From the NCBI GenBank assembly GCA_018398815.1, contig JAFLJL010013946.1, positions 35,001 through 99,000 on the forward strand: a stretch of 64,000 bases of DNA. Reading direction: 5' to 3'. The stretch comes from Conus ventricosus (taxonomy: Eukaryota > Mollusca > Gastropoda > Neogastropoda > Conidae). A model generated the notes under the pieces. It was not told where the DNA came from. It made no database searches and saw only the letters and a program-made list of their open reading frames with translations. Of this stretch, positions 28,345 to 38,916 are shown piece after piece. The position numbers and the translations under genes were made by a program. Positions within the stretch are counted from its first letter, which is position 1. Each line of letters starts with the position of its first letter.

Positions 28345-29060
28345 TTACTCCTCTGAACCTAGCCACATGGAACATTCGCACGCTCCTTGACAGGGAAGCC
28401 TCGGATAGACCCCAGAGGCGTACAACACTCATTGCACATGAACTTGCCAGATATGAGATTGACATCGCTGCCCTGAGTGAGACCAGGTTGGCTGGTGAGG
28501 GTGAACTCTGCAAACGAGGCGCAGGCTATACCTTCTTTTGGAGTGGGCGTGGACCTTGAGGAGAGACGTGATGCTGGGGTTGGCTTTGCGGTGAAATCAA
28601 CACTTGTCGGCAAGCTGGTTGGCCCGCCTGAGGCGTGAACGATCGTTTGATGACGTTGAGGCTCCCCCTCTCACGAGGACAAAGGTTTGCCACCATTGTC
28701 AGCACGTATGCACCCACCATGACCAACCCAAAAGAGGTCAAGGACAAGTTTTATGAAGTTTTGAATGCTGTCATCACCACTGTTCCCAGCGCTGATAAGC
28801 TCATCATTCTTGGTTATTTTAATGCGAGAGTTGGCAGCGATAGCACCACCTGGGAAGGTGTGATTGGAAAGCATGGGGTTGGCAACTGCAATAGCAACAG
28901 TCTGCTTCTCCTTCAGACATGTGTCGAGCATGACCTCCTGATCACGAACACCATCATCCGCCTCACTACCACAACGGGACACCATGGATGCACCCACGAT
29001 CCAAACATTGGCATCTTATCGACTATGTCATCGTGAACGGTTGTGTGGTGCAGAGTGCTG
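28345..29060 (+). pseudogene. LINE copy A endonuclease (broken)
   Basis: It opens with LNLATWNIRTLLDREAS and has IDIAALSETRLAGEG and GAGYTFFWSGRG. The open part at 28635-29036 contains [19 protein letters not shown] and [14 protein letters not shown], where the usual Asp of GDFNAR is Tyr. [12 protein letters not shown] follows in another frame near 29010-29040. The domain order is that of AP-type LINE endonucleases. The Asp-to-Tyr change and several shifts imply loss of activity. Confidence 0.8.
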
Positions 29061-29144
29061 GACAGATCATCGCCTCATTGTTCCAAGCTCAAGCTTAATG
29101 TCCAGCCCAAATGACGTCCTCAAGGCGTAAAACCACCAAAACGT

Positions 29145-30454
29145 GTGAATGTCAGCAAGCTCAGGCTCGTCAATACCAAACAGTCCTTTGTTGACACCAT
29201 GGAAACCCACCTGGAGTCCACCATACTGAATGACCTCGATGTGGACGCAGCATGGGGCGCACTTCGTGAGACGGTGTACAGCACAGCTATGGAGTGCCTG
29301 GGACCCACAACTAGGTTGCACAAGGACTGGTTCGATGAGAACTGCACTGAAATCCAACAGCTTCTAGAGGGAAAACATCGTGCTTTCAGAGCGCACATCG
29401 GCGACCCACAGTCAACAGCAAAGAACGATGCGCTGAGAAACACATGCAGAAACATCCAGCAAAAGCTGCGCCAGATGCAAGACTCCTGGCTGAGCAACAA
29501 AGCTGATGAGATTCAGGGCTTTGCAGACAGGGATGACACGAAAACTTCTACAATGGCTTGAGAGAAGTCTATGGCCCCACCCCCCTGGGCTCATCTCAAC
29601 TTCTCAGTGCAGATGGATCAACGCTGATCACAGATAAAGAGGATATACTAGAAAGACGGGTTGAACATTTTGACAGCATACTGAACCGCCCATCCACCAT
29701 CAACAATGAAGCCATCGATCGACTACCCCAAATTCCGATCGATGAGATGCTGGACGCCGTATCAACTTTGGAGGAGACCCAGAAAGCAATTCGTCTGTCA
29801 TCCAGTGGCAAAGCGCCTGGCTCAGACACAATCCCAGCTGAGGTCTACAAAGAGGGTGGTGCGGCTCTGGTGAAGAAACTTCAACTCCTTCAGATCATAT
29901 GGCAGCACAAGACAGTTCTCAAGATCTTAAAGATGCCTCCATCGTTCATCTCTACAAACGCAAAGGAAACTGTCAGGTCCGCGATAACCATCGTTGAATC
30001 TCCCTGCTATCCATCGCAGGCAAGATCCTGGCTAAAGTTCAACTCAGCTGGCTCAGCACACATCTTGAGCAATGTCTCCTACCCGAGAGTCAGTGTGGCC
30101 AGAGTCCAATACAACGGCGAGACATCTAAACCGTTCCCAGTCTCAAACGGAGTGAAGCAGGGTTGTGTTCTTGCTCCCACTCTGCTCAGCCTTATGTTCT
30201 CGGCTATGTTGACTGATGCATTCAGTGACGTGGAGATAGGCATCGTCATCGAGTACCGTACAGATGGATCAGTCTTCAATCTCACGAGACTTCAAGCGAA
30301 AACCAAGGTCTCGACAGACACTGTCAATGACTTCCTCTTTGCGGACGACTGTGCCCTCAACGCTGTCTTAGAAGCCACAATGCAACACAGTGTTGACAAG
30401 TTATCTGCTGCTTGCAGCAACATCAGCTTGATAATCAACACAAAAAATGACTGA
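29145..30454 (+). pseudogene. LINE copy A linker and reverse transcriptase (internal deletion)
   Basis: 29145-29561 is the linker typical between endonuclease and RT (HKDWFDENCTEIQQLLEGKH). 29558-30454 starts RT with SSSGKAPGSDTIPAEVYKEG. It should continue through the FVDLTKAFDTVSRDGL-type block, but jumps from a degraded SQARSWLKFN stretch to VARVQYNGETSKPFPVSNG and GVKQGCVLAPTLLSLMFS. The palm block with the first catalytic Asp is therefore missing. FLFADDCALN with the second Asp pair is intact at about 30330-30360. The ORF stays open across the deletion. Confidence 0.85.
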
Positions 30455-31297
30455 AATGATGCACCAGCCAGCCCCGGGAAAGCCATACGTTAAGCCAGTC
30501 ATCACTATCACTGGACAGCAACTGAACGCGGTGGATAAGTTCACATACCTAGGTAGCACTCTGTCCAGAAACGTTGTCATCGACGATGAGGTGAATGCCC
30601 GGCTCGACAAAGCTAGTGCCGCTTTTGGCAGACTCCACAAGAACGTATGGAACAGGAGAGGCATCACCCTAGAGACCAAGATCAAGGTGTATCCGGCCAT
30701 AGTTTTCACCACACTGCTCTATGCTCTGTAAAACATGGACGGTTTACCAGCGCCACGCCAGGAAACTGAACCACTTCTACACCACCTGCCTCAGAAGACT
30801 CAGGGGCATAAAGTGGCAAGATAAGATTCCGGACACTGAAGTCCTCACTTGTGCTGGCCTGCCTAGCATCTTCACCATCCTGATGCAGACACAGCTTCGC
30901 TGGGCAGGTCATGTAGTTCGCATGCCAGACCATCCGCTGCCAAAGAAACTTTTGTATGGCGAACTAAAAGAAGGAAAACGCTCTCATGGAGGCCAGAAGA
31001 AACGTTTCAAAGACAACCTTTAAATCTTCCCCGAAGGCCTTCAACACCAGCCACACAACATGGGAGCAGACTGCCCAGGACAGAGACGGGTGGCGATCAG
31101 TCGTCGGCAAAGGTGCAGAGACCTGTGAAAGTAACAGAATTGCTGCAGCTGAGCAGCGCAGGATGATCAGGAAGACCAGCGCCAACAGATCTCCAACTGC
31201 CGCCACCATCCCCTGTCCATACTGTGTTAGGTCTTTCCAGGCGCAGATTGGCCTGACCAGCCATCTACGCACTCACCCCCGGTCCCAGGGTGACTAG
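30447..31297 (+). pseudogene. LINE copy A C-terminus with C2H2 zinc finger
   Basis: This continues RT with FTYLGSTLSRNVVIDDEVNA, then after a shift at about 30728 with LNHFYTTCLRRLRGIKWQDK and LRWAGHVVRMPDHPLP. After a further stop at about 31021 it ends in PCPYCVRSFQAQIGLTSH plus LRTH at about 31212-31275. That is a C2H2 finger with the C-x2-C and H-x3-H spacing. The finger probably binds nucleic acid in the intact element. Confidence 0.85.
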
Positions 31298-31329
31298 ATG
31301 GTCTTCTTCATCTCGGCGGACAAACAGCA

Positions 31330-31330
31330 T

Positions 31331-31377
<47 letters not shown>

Positions 31378-31396
31378 TATATATATATATATATAA
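31330..31396. repeat. (CA)n-(TA)n
   Basis: The LINE copy A tail (CA) runs into a TA tract. The Penelope fragment starts just beyond. Confidence 0.9.
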
Positions 31397-31423
31397 CAAG
31401 TGTAAAAGAGGAATAGTAAAATT

Positions 31424-31463
31424 ATCTACAAATTTGTTTCTAGCGCTTGGCTATCATCAGGAT
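31424..31463 (-). ncRNA. Hammerhead ribozyme motif (Penelope type)
   Basis: On the minus strand CTGATGA runs 31460 to 31454. Stem II TAGC/GCTA (31453-31450 with 31444-31441) has loop CAAGC. GAAA is at 31440-31437. Stem III is the self-complementary ACAAATTTGT and stem I is ATC/GAT. Predicted cleavage is after the A at 31427. All core positions fit. Stem III and stem I match the motif at 27.54 kb. Confidence 0.85.
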
Positions 31464-31845
31464 GGAGTTTGGGTTGCCCACCGCCGATGTTATATAGCGT
31501 GTGGGGCGCGGTTGCAGCTGTTTTTGCGTGCGTGTTGGTATGCACGTGTTTTGGGGGTTTTCAGGTTGTTGTACAGGGTGTGTTCACTAACAACGATTTC
31601 CATTTGTACCTGCAGTTATTTACTATTTCTGTTTTAGTATTAAGGGTTGCTAAGTGGGGTTTACATAGTATTAGCCATTTTTCAGTTAGGCATAGGTTGC
31701 ATCTTTTTGAAACATTGCTATATGATGATGCTCTTTTTATGATTTTCCAGGATATGTTATAGTTTATTTTTGCGTCTTTAAGTTTCCAAATATATATTTG
31801 CTCAATTCGGTTTGGTTTTTGTATTTTTCTTTGTTGAATGACTGT
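31424..31845 (-). mobile_element. Penelope-like element, C-terminal fragment with hammerhead
   Basis: On the minus strand the coding part reads NELSKYIWKLKDAKINYNIS, WKIIKRASSY, LTEKWLILCKPHLATLN and NNCRYKWKSLLVNTPC from 31845 to about 31570. This aligns with the C-terminus of the Penelope-like copy at 42.9-43.1 kb (ELSKYIWKLKDK, TEKWLILCKPHLASLN). The terminus, with TATATAACATCGGCGGTGGG and a hammerhead, follows. The 5' part, with RT and the GIY-YIG core, is missing. The 5' junction abuts LINE copy B. Confidence 0.8.
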
Positions 31846-31895
31846 ACCAGGATAGACACCTAGAGCACAACTCCATAGTCTTCCGAGACTGAAGG

Positions 31896-32069
31896 ATGCC
31901 TACTGTACTCGGGGACTTCAACGCCAGAGTGGGGACTGATCACCAGACCCAAGAACAGCAGAGTGATCTGTCTGTGACCTTTGATAGTCTGACCAACGCC
32001 TTTGATACGGTCAGCAGAGATGGCTTGTGGAAGATCATGGCGAAATTTGGCTGTCCCAGCAGGTTCATT
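31896..32069 (+). pseudogene. LINE copy B endonuclease-RT deletion junction
   Basis: MPTVLGDFNARVGTDHQTQE is the endonuclease GDFNAR block. Within a few residues the frame passes to FDSLTNAFDTVSRDGLWKI, which is the RT block with the first catalytic Asp. In copy A these blocks lie about 1 kb apart. CAAGAACAG-like microhomology at the joint suggests template switching or a deletion. The frame is preserved across the joint. Confidence 0.8.
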
Positions 32070-33734
32070 GCTGGGACTCAACAGATGCGCAGAACATTTT
32101 AGAGAGACATTAAATACACCGGACCCAGATGAGGAAGCCACCACTGAAGACATGGGTTTCAATTTAGAGATGAGACGTGGACGCATCACCCAGCAGGAAA
32201 TTGTGGAAGCCATCAGGCAGACAAAGGGCAACAGGGCACCAGGTGAAGATAGAATCACGGCAGACATGTTGAAGGCAGACCCCCAAAACGAGTGCAAAGG
32301 CTTTAGTGAAACTATTCAACAAGGTATGGGAAGACGAGAACGTTCCGGACACATGGAAGAAAGGCATCATAGTGAAGCTCCCCAAGAAGGGCGACCTCTC
32401 GGAATGCGGCAACTGGCGGGGAATCAACTTGCTCTCTGTCCCGGGGAAGATCTGCCGTGTCCTTCTACAGCGCATGAGGCAAGCCATCGAGAGAACCCTA
32501 CGAAAAGAACAGGCAGGATTCAGAAGCAGGAGAAGCTGCACAGACCAGATATTTGTTTTACGAACAATTGTGGAACAATCCATTGAATAGAATTCATCAC
32601 TCTGCACCAACTATATCGATTTCCAAAAGGCTTTCGATAGCCTCCATCATCCTTCGCTGTGAAATCTTGGAAGCCTACGGATTTCCTCTGAAAGTCATCA
32701 ACATCCTACAGGACATGTACGCAGACAACCAGTGCTGCGTGCGACAAGATGGACAGCAGAGCGAGTGATTCCACGTGCAGACCGGGGTCAGGCAAGGCTG
32801 CGTGATCTCGCCGACAATTTTCCTTGTCGTCATTGACTGGGTGATGAGGAAGGCCACCAGCGATAGGGCGAGAGGGCTTGTATGGGGACTGACAGCCAGG
32901 CTTGAAGACTGCGACTTCGCCGACGATATTGCACTGCTGCCGCACGCCCAGAAAGACATCCAGGAGAAAAACCCATCAGGAGTGGACCTAATAGCCAGCA
33001 GTGTGGGACTCAAGATTCACCCTGACAAGACCAAGATCATGAAGGTGAAGATGAAGAGCGCAGAGAAGACCAGTGTGCGAGGCTCAGCTCTAGAGGAGGT
33101 GGAACACTTCAAGTACCTCGGCAGCTACATCTCGGCCGACAGCAACATCGAGAAGATGATCTCAACCAGAATAGGACTCGCAGTCCGGGCATTCAGCAGG
33201 TTGAAAAACATCTGGAAGTCAACTGTCCTGCAAACCAAAACCAAGTTGAAGATCTACAGGTCCAACGTACGCTCAGTACTCCTATACGCCTCAGAGACAT
33301 GGAGAACCAACAAGAAGATTGAGAGTAGGTTCAGGCTTCGAAGGAAGGTGCCTTTGCCAAATCCTGAAACTTCACTGGCAGCAGCGTGTCACCAACAGGG
33401 AAGTGTCAAGGTGCACCGGCATAAAAATAAAAAAAAGCATTGTGGCCGAGGTGAAGCAGCGGCGGTGGAGGTGGCTGGGACACATCCTTTGGATGGGCAA
33501 GACTCCCTCATACTGCGCTGAGATGGGCACCACCGGGGAAGAGGAAGCGAGGCAGACCACTCGGCACCTGGAGGAGGGGGACAGTGGAGGAGGAGATGAG
33601 AGAGGCAGGCAAGACCTGGAATGAACTGAGCTGGCTTGCCCAGGACAGAGAGGGCTGGAGGGAGCTTGTTGGCGCCTTATGTCTCGGGTTGCGGGATGAA
33701 GAGGATTAAGTAAGTAAGTAAGTAAGTAAGTAAA
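32070..33734 (+). mobile_element. 5'-truncated LINE inserted into LINE copy B
   Basis: A distinct LINE lineage: it starts mid-protein at AEHFRETLNTPDPDEEATTE and ends with a (TAAG)n tail at 33708-33733. The 10-bp near-identical direct repeats at its ends give a target-site duplication. It is younger than copy B because it interrupts it. Confidence 0.85.
32085..33690 (+). pseudogene. Inserted LINE reverse transcriptase (few breaks)
   Basis: RT blocks: GNRAPGEDRITADMLKADPQ, VKLPKKGDLSECGNWRGINL, KEQAGFRSRRSCTDQIFVLR, FQKAFDSLHH in a shifted frame near 32617, GVRQGCVISPTIFLVVIDWV, and DFADDIALLPHAQKD with both catalytic Asp residues intact at about 32918-32935. FKYLGSYISADSN and RWRWLGHILWMGKT mark the C-terminal region. 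The long open part is 32775-33521. Three or four frame shifts make it non-functional, but it is the best-preserved RT in the window. Confidence 0.85.
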
Positions 33735-34975
33735 CAGGCTCATTACGATCGTCCGACAGTTCCACGATGGCATGATGGTGAAAGTACTGGATGGTGGACA
33801 CGAGTCAGAAGCCTTTCCAGTGACCGACGGCATAAAGCAAGGCTGCGTTCTCGCCCCTATACTCTTCAGCATGTTCTTCTCCGCCATGCTGACTGATGCC
33901 TTCCGTGACTGCTAGGGTGGTATACACGTCAGATACAGAAATGACAGTGGGCTGTTCAACCTCAGGCGACTGCAGGCTGTTACAAATGTGAAAGAGACCG
34001 TCATCAGGGACTTCTTGTTTGCTGATGACTGCGCCCTTAATGCCAGCACAGAGCAGATGATGCATCACGAAATGGACTGCCTCTCACGAGCCTGCGACAA
34101 CTTCGGTCTCACCATCAGCACCAAAAAGACCGAAATGATGTATCAGCCTGCGCCAGGTAAACCCTACCAGGAACCACACATCATGGTAAAGGGGTAGAAC
34201 TTACAGGCAGTTGACAACTTCACCTATCTGGGCAGCACACTCTCAGGAGCTGTGAACAATGACGCAGAGGTCAGGAACAGGATTACCAAAGCTAGCTCTG
34301 TGTTTAGGAGACTCTGTGAAAATGTCTGGGAGCAGAGAGGCTAAAACCTTACCATCAAACAGAAGGTCTACCATGCAGTGGTACTAGACACTCTCTTCTA
34401 TGCCAGTGAGACCTGGACTGTCTACAGCAGGCACGCCAAACAGCTCAACCATTTTCACCTCAGCTGTCTCCGCAGATTCCTGCACATCAAGTGGCAGGAC
34501 AAAGTCCCAGACACTGAGGTCTTGGAAAGGGCCAGCATCCCCAGCATCTACACTCTCCTTCAGAAATCCCGAGCCAGATGGGCTGGCCACATCGTCAGAA
34601 TGTCAGATAGTCGACTGCCAAAACAACTGCTGTCTGGAGAACTTAGTCAGGGCAAGCGCAAACTTGAGGGGCAGAAGAAACGTTTCAAGGACTGCCTCGA
34701 AGTGTCCCTGAAAGGCCTGGACATCAACCTCAACACCTAGGAGTAGCTTGCCCTGGACCGCCCAGCCTGGCGAAGCAGCATCACAAAGGGTACATTAAAG
34801 AAGAGACGCACAGCAGAAGCTGAGAGAAAGGGAGCTGCGCGCAAGGCCAGAGCTACCTCCACCTCCACTGTAGCACCCACCCACATGTGTTTCACATGTG
34901 GACGTTCCTTCCGGGCCCAGATCGGCCTCACCAGCCACCTGCAGACCCACACTCAGCAATTTTCCATCTGACATT
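33735..34975 (+). pseudogene. LINE copy B reverse transcriptase and finger, resumed
   Basis: It resumes with IVRQFHDGMMVKVLDGGHES and GIKQGCVLAPILFSMFFSAM. FLFADDCALNASTEQ at about 34010-34050 carries the catalytic pair. FTYLGSTLSGAVNNDAEV, then the open stretch 34378-34740 with CLRRFLHIKWQDKVPDTEVL, follow. The end at about 34885-34955 reads MCFTCGRSFRAQIGLTSH plus LQTH, a C2H2 finger like that of copy A. Stops occur near 33915, 34197 and 34343. Confidence 0.85.
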
Positions 34976-35035
34976 GAAGTCATGATCATCTTCGAAATCG
35001 AAGGACGAACACCAACGGTGGGCATCTTACCATAC

Positions 35036-35038
35036 AGC

Positions 35039-35130
<92 letters not shown>
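35036..35130. repeat. (GA)n tract
   Basis: About 47 GA units directly after the 3' end of LINE copy B, possibly its expanded tail. Confidence 0.95.
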
Positions 35131-35133
<3 letters not shown>

Positions 35134-35620
35134 ACGTCTGTATGTGTGTCAGTATTGATGAAAGCTGCTGTCACTCTTAAAGAGGTTATAATGTACAGAG
35201 GGTATACGTTTCAAAAACAATTATTGGAACATCCGCAAATCAACAGGTACAAATTACAAGAGGAAAAAAAACAACATTGTCAGTGTATGTGAGCGCAAGC
35301 ATACGCATGCATGGACGGGTTTCAGTCCATGTATGCATCTAGCAAAGAAGAAGAAACGCAAAACGTTTGCATTTTCTTTATTTGCGTACGTCAGGGACAC
35401 TTATATAAATAAATAAATATAGGCTTTAATACTGAATATGGTCATGGCATAACATCCATGAACTATCATTTTATCTTGCATTCTCATCGTAGCTTTTTGT
35501 AATAAGCACACTTATCACTGGTAGATGACGGGGCGGGTATTTGTTCTACATTATGCGCCTCAGTATCGGTTACTGGAAGAGATAGGTGAATTTCCTCATC
35601 AATGTCTGATCAGTCGCCAT
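35131..35620. other. No recognisable gene
   Basis: Spacer before the DIRS left inverted repeat. A short palindromic stretch (CATGCATGGACGGGTTTC, then CAGTCCATGTATGC) lies near 35305-35335. Confidence 0.4.
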
Positions 35621-35626
35621 CATCTG

Positions 35627-35692
35627 AATTATCAATCGTTTAGCGATTGGTCATTCACGATGACGTGAGATGTGATGCGCGCGCATCTAGCC
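35627..35692 (+). repeat. DIRS left inverted repeat (blocks a and b)
   Basis: Block a (AATTATCAATCG to GACGTGAG) is complementary to 40102-40144. Block b (GATGTGATGCGCGCGCATCT) is complementary to 40318-40341. Confidence 0.8.
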
Positions 35693-35899
35693 AGTGATGC
35701 TTGTATCATGCCAGAGACAAGGCGCGTACTATTTCCGCCAAAAGAACAATAATCGTTTCATTGGTCAGTCCATTCCTTTTATCATATTGGTTAAAGATAG
35801 GCTGGGTCCTTTCGGTGACATTTTATCAGCCAGATTTCGTGTTGCTGCTCAGTTCAACAATATCGTAATTGCTGGCTTTCAGCCCGGTACCGGTACCAA

Positions 35900-36880
35900 G
35901 TCTGGCACCATGGCCTCACATGATCAAGATGAAAGGCCTGCCATTGAAGGTAAGGACTTGAGAGATTCCAAACTGGAGGAAAAAATAGAGGATATGCTTC
36001 AAGATGTAGCGCAAAGTTTGGATCCGAAATCGAAAAAGAGGTTCGATGAGTTTGAAATCTTTTGAGAACTTGCTGAAAACGTAAACTCGATGTCGGATAC
36101 GAGAGTGGAAACGATTCTGACGTCGAATATGACAAATGCGATGTCCTTGTTTTACAAGACGATCAAGAAGACCTAGATTTGCATCAATGTGAAAAGGCGC
36201 TGATTGAAGGAAATGCGTGTAGTTCCACATCTAACACCACTAAGAAAGACAACGCTCATTTGTTCGATGAAATTGAAACAGAGCTCAGTGGAATAAAAAT
36301 GCTAGGTTCAAAGGTCACTGATGGTTTGGCAACAATAGTCAATGCGCGTTTTTGCCAAATTCTGAGCGAAAAGGCCCAGAAGGACAAATGTGAGGCGCAC
36401 AATCGACCGGAAAATTATGCAAAATTTGGTAAACAAGAAAGTTGGTAAAAAGAAAGTATGGTCCAAACGTTCAACAGATCAACGCAAATCGGATCCGAAG
36501 ATCGCACAAGCTCAGCGCGCCATTATCAAGGCAACAACCGCGATCGCCCGCGTGGCAGACCAGATCGAGGCTTCGCGACAAAATGCAGAACTGATACGGA
36601 ACTGCACAGATGCAATTGCTTTGCTAGGACACGCCACACATGAGCTATGTTCCGTCGTCGAGCGATGTGTCCACCGGTCAATCCGCGCATGTGCGACGAA
36701 ATGATTGACGTTATGAAATATTCGTTTGGCGACAGTCTTGCATCCACCCTCAAAGATAGAAATGAAATGGAGAAGATAGGCTACAGGGCCTTGTCTTCTG
36801 GGAAAAAGGGAAACAACCCCAAATTTCGTCGCTTCCAGTATGACAGAAATGGGAGCAACAGGAAAGGATCTTTTTAAGGG
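35900..36880 (+). pseudogene. DIRS gag-like ORF (broken)
   Basis: The start is probably MASHDQDERPAIEGKDLRDS at 35910. After a stop at 36063 the frame continues in pieces. The conserved middle reads AQAQRAIIKATTAIARVADQ and DAIALLGHATHELCSVVERC (36390-36704), the alpha-helical region seen in DIRS gag proteins. The end is MIDVMKYSFGDSLASTLKDR at about 36705-36760, followed by a basic stretch. In the intact element it packages the RNA. Membership rests on pattern similarity and position before the RT. Confidence 0.65.
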
Positions 36881-36999
36881 GCTGTCTCGAACAAGCATTT
36901 CCCAGCTAGACGTTGGGGCTATCAGTACCCAAAACTACAAACACAAGGGAATCGCTACAACAGCTTCCCCAAAGGGCACATCCAGAGGAACAGCTTCTC

Positions 37000-38880
37000 T
37001 CAGTTTCAGTAACTGAGGTAAGTGATTTTGATACACAGTTAGACAGCATTGTTCAGTTGATGACACTGGAAGCAGAAGAGTCTGAAGCAGGAAGATTGGC
37101 TAAATTTACAGAAAATTCTAAAATCAGTGACTGCTGCTGAAATTGAGACTGACTGTAATCTGTAAGATTTACCTACTTTGTCATGCCCACCCTCATATTC
37201 ATTCATAATGAATGCTGCAGAAACAGCTGTTATTGATGAAGAAATTGACAAATTGCTTAGGAAAAAAACAATAAAAGAGTGTAAGCACACTCATGGAAAA
37301 GTTTTGTCACCAATCTTCACTCGGCACAAAAAAAGATGAATCACAGAGAATGATCCTAAACCTAAAAAGTCTAAAAGAAGAAATAAAATATCACCATTTT
37401 AAAATGGACGCTTTGGCTATGGCCTTGGCTTTGGTTACCAAAAATGCTATATGGCATCATTGGACTTACTACTCTGTACCCATTTGCAAGGAACACAAAA
37501 AGCTGCTGAGATTTGAATGGAAAGGAAAAATGTTTCGAATACGATGCGCTCCCAAATGGATTGGCATTGGCACCACGTTTGTTCACGAAAACAATGAAGC
37601 CAGTTTTTGCTACCTTGAGATTGAAAGGACATCTCAACAGCTTTCTTGGATGATTCCTTGCTTATGGGCTTTTTAAAGAGTCGGTGCCAGGAAAATGTTA
37701 TGGACACTCTGGACACATTACGTAAGCTACGATTCATTGTGCATCCAAAAAAGTCAGGTTTTCAACTAACTACTGTGATTCAGTATTTAGGAGTGATCAC
37801 TGACTGTCTCAATGACGGTCACTTTGACCTTACAAAGGAAAGGAAAAATGCTTCTAAGCTGCAAGAATCTGCTGAAGGCAACTGAGATATCTATAAGAGA
37901 TTTGACAAAAGTGATTGGGTTAATGGTGGCCAGCTTTCCCGCTGTTAAATTTGGGCCCCTGCAGTTGGGAAAAGATAAGAGTAGAGCTCTGAAGAAAAGC
38001 AAAGGACATTTTGATGGAGATACCTAAAGCTGGATAAAAGGAGCTGACATGGTGGATTGACAATATTTCTGATGCTTACAATGATGTGTATTGCAGAGAT
38101 CCAGACATCGTGATCCATTCTGATGCAAGCCTTCATAGCTGGGGCTGAATGTGTGCCAGAGTCTCTTCATGAGGAGCGTGGTCACCAGCAGAAAGGAAAT
38201 TTCATATAAGTTACTTAGAATTAAAAGCTGATTTTTTTTTGCCTTGAAATCTTTTCAGATGCATCTTCAAGGGAAACATGTAAGGCTAATGATGGACAAT
38301 ACCACAGCCATAGCATGCTTAAACCACATGGGTACATCTCACTCTGACTCACTGTAACGATTTAACGTTTCAGATCTGGTTTTGGTGCATTGAACATAAT
38401 ATGTTTGTCAGTGCAGCCCACATACAAGGACTGGAAAATGTGGTGGCTGGTGCTGAATCCAGGAAGGTAAATCTGGACACTGAATGGAAGCTGAACAATG
38501 ATCTTCTGCAAGCTGCTCTTGGACAGCTGAATGCAGCACCCAACACAGATTTGTTTGCTTCAAAGCTGAATGCACAAATGAAAAGATTCATCTGTTGCAG
38601 GCCAGATCCAGATGCAGAAGCTATTGATGCTTTCAGTGTAACTTGGAGAGACATAAATGTTTATGCTTTTCCTCCTTTCAGCGTTGTCGCTCGATTCCTC
38701 CAGAAGGTGCAGAGGGATCAGAGTTCGGGTGTGCTGGTGGTCTCAGACTGGCCAACTCAGCCGTGGTATCCAATACTGTTACGACTGTTGACAGCAGAGC
38801 CAGTACGTCTGACCTGGAAAAAAAAACTATTGCACCCCCCCCCCCCCCCCCCCCCCACCCAGCCACCAAGATGTAGTCCA
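37000..38880 (+). pseudogene. DIRS reverse transcriptase-RNase H (broken)
   Basis: RT starts near 37190 (EEIDKLLRKKTIKECKH) and continues ESQRMILNLKSLKEEIKYHH, FKMDALAMALALVTKNA and KLLRFEWKGKMF. The catalytic FLDDSLLMG lies at 37643-37670 with both Asp residues. LGVITDCLNDGHF and SIRDLTKVIGLMVASFPAVK are the thumb-like region. RNase H opens with VIHSDASLHSWG at about 38110, then MMDNTTAIACLNHMGTSHSD at about 38290. 38401-38892 is one open stretch with ENVVAGAESRKVNLDTEWKL. Several shifts disable it. A run of C at 38837-38856 extends the last ORF artificially. Confidence 0.85.
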
Positions 38881-38916
38881 TCGCCTGACTGAGCAGAAGA
38901 GGCTTCACCTGCTAGT

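Larger units (their letters stand above)
28331..31372 (+). mobile_element. LINE copy A with C-terminal C2H2 finger
   Basis: Endonuclease, RT and a zinc-finger tail appear in order on the plus strand, followed by GATGGTCTTCTTCATCTCGG and a (CA)n tail. A second copy of the same family lies at 31.85-35.03 kb. Frame shifts and a missing RT block make it inactive. I place it among AP-endonuclease LINEs but do not name the clade. Confidence 0.8.
31846..35035 (+). mobile_element. LINE copy B (same family as copy A), split by another LINE
   Basis: Same family as 28.3-31.3 kb. It starts with an endonuclease scrap (VLGDFNARVGTDHQTQ) joined directly to an RT palm block (SLTNAFDTVSRDGLWKI), so an internal deletion removed the rest of the endonuclease and the start of RT. 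At about 32070 it is interrupted by a different LINE and resumes at 33735. CAGGTTCATT (32060-32069) and CAGGCTCATT (33735-33744) are the probable target duplication. Confidence 0.85.

Noticed and set aside
28635..28997. Minus-strand ORFs opposite the LINEs
   Set aside because: Shadows of the plus-strand LINE frames with no motif of their own. The same holds for opposite-strand ORFs over the other elements.
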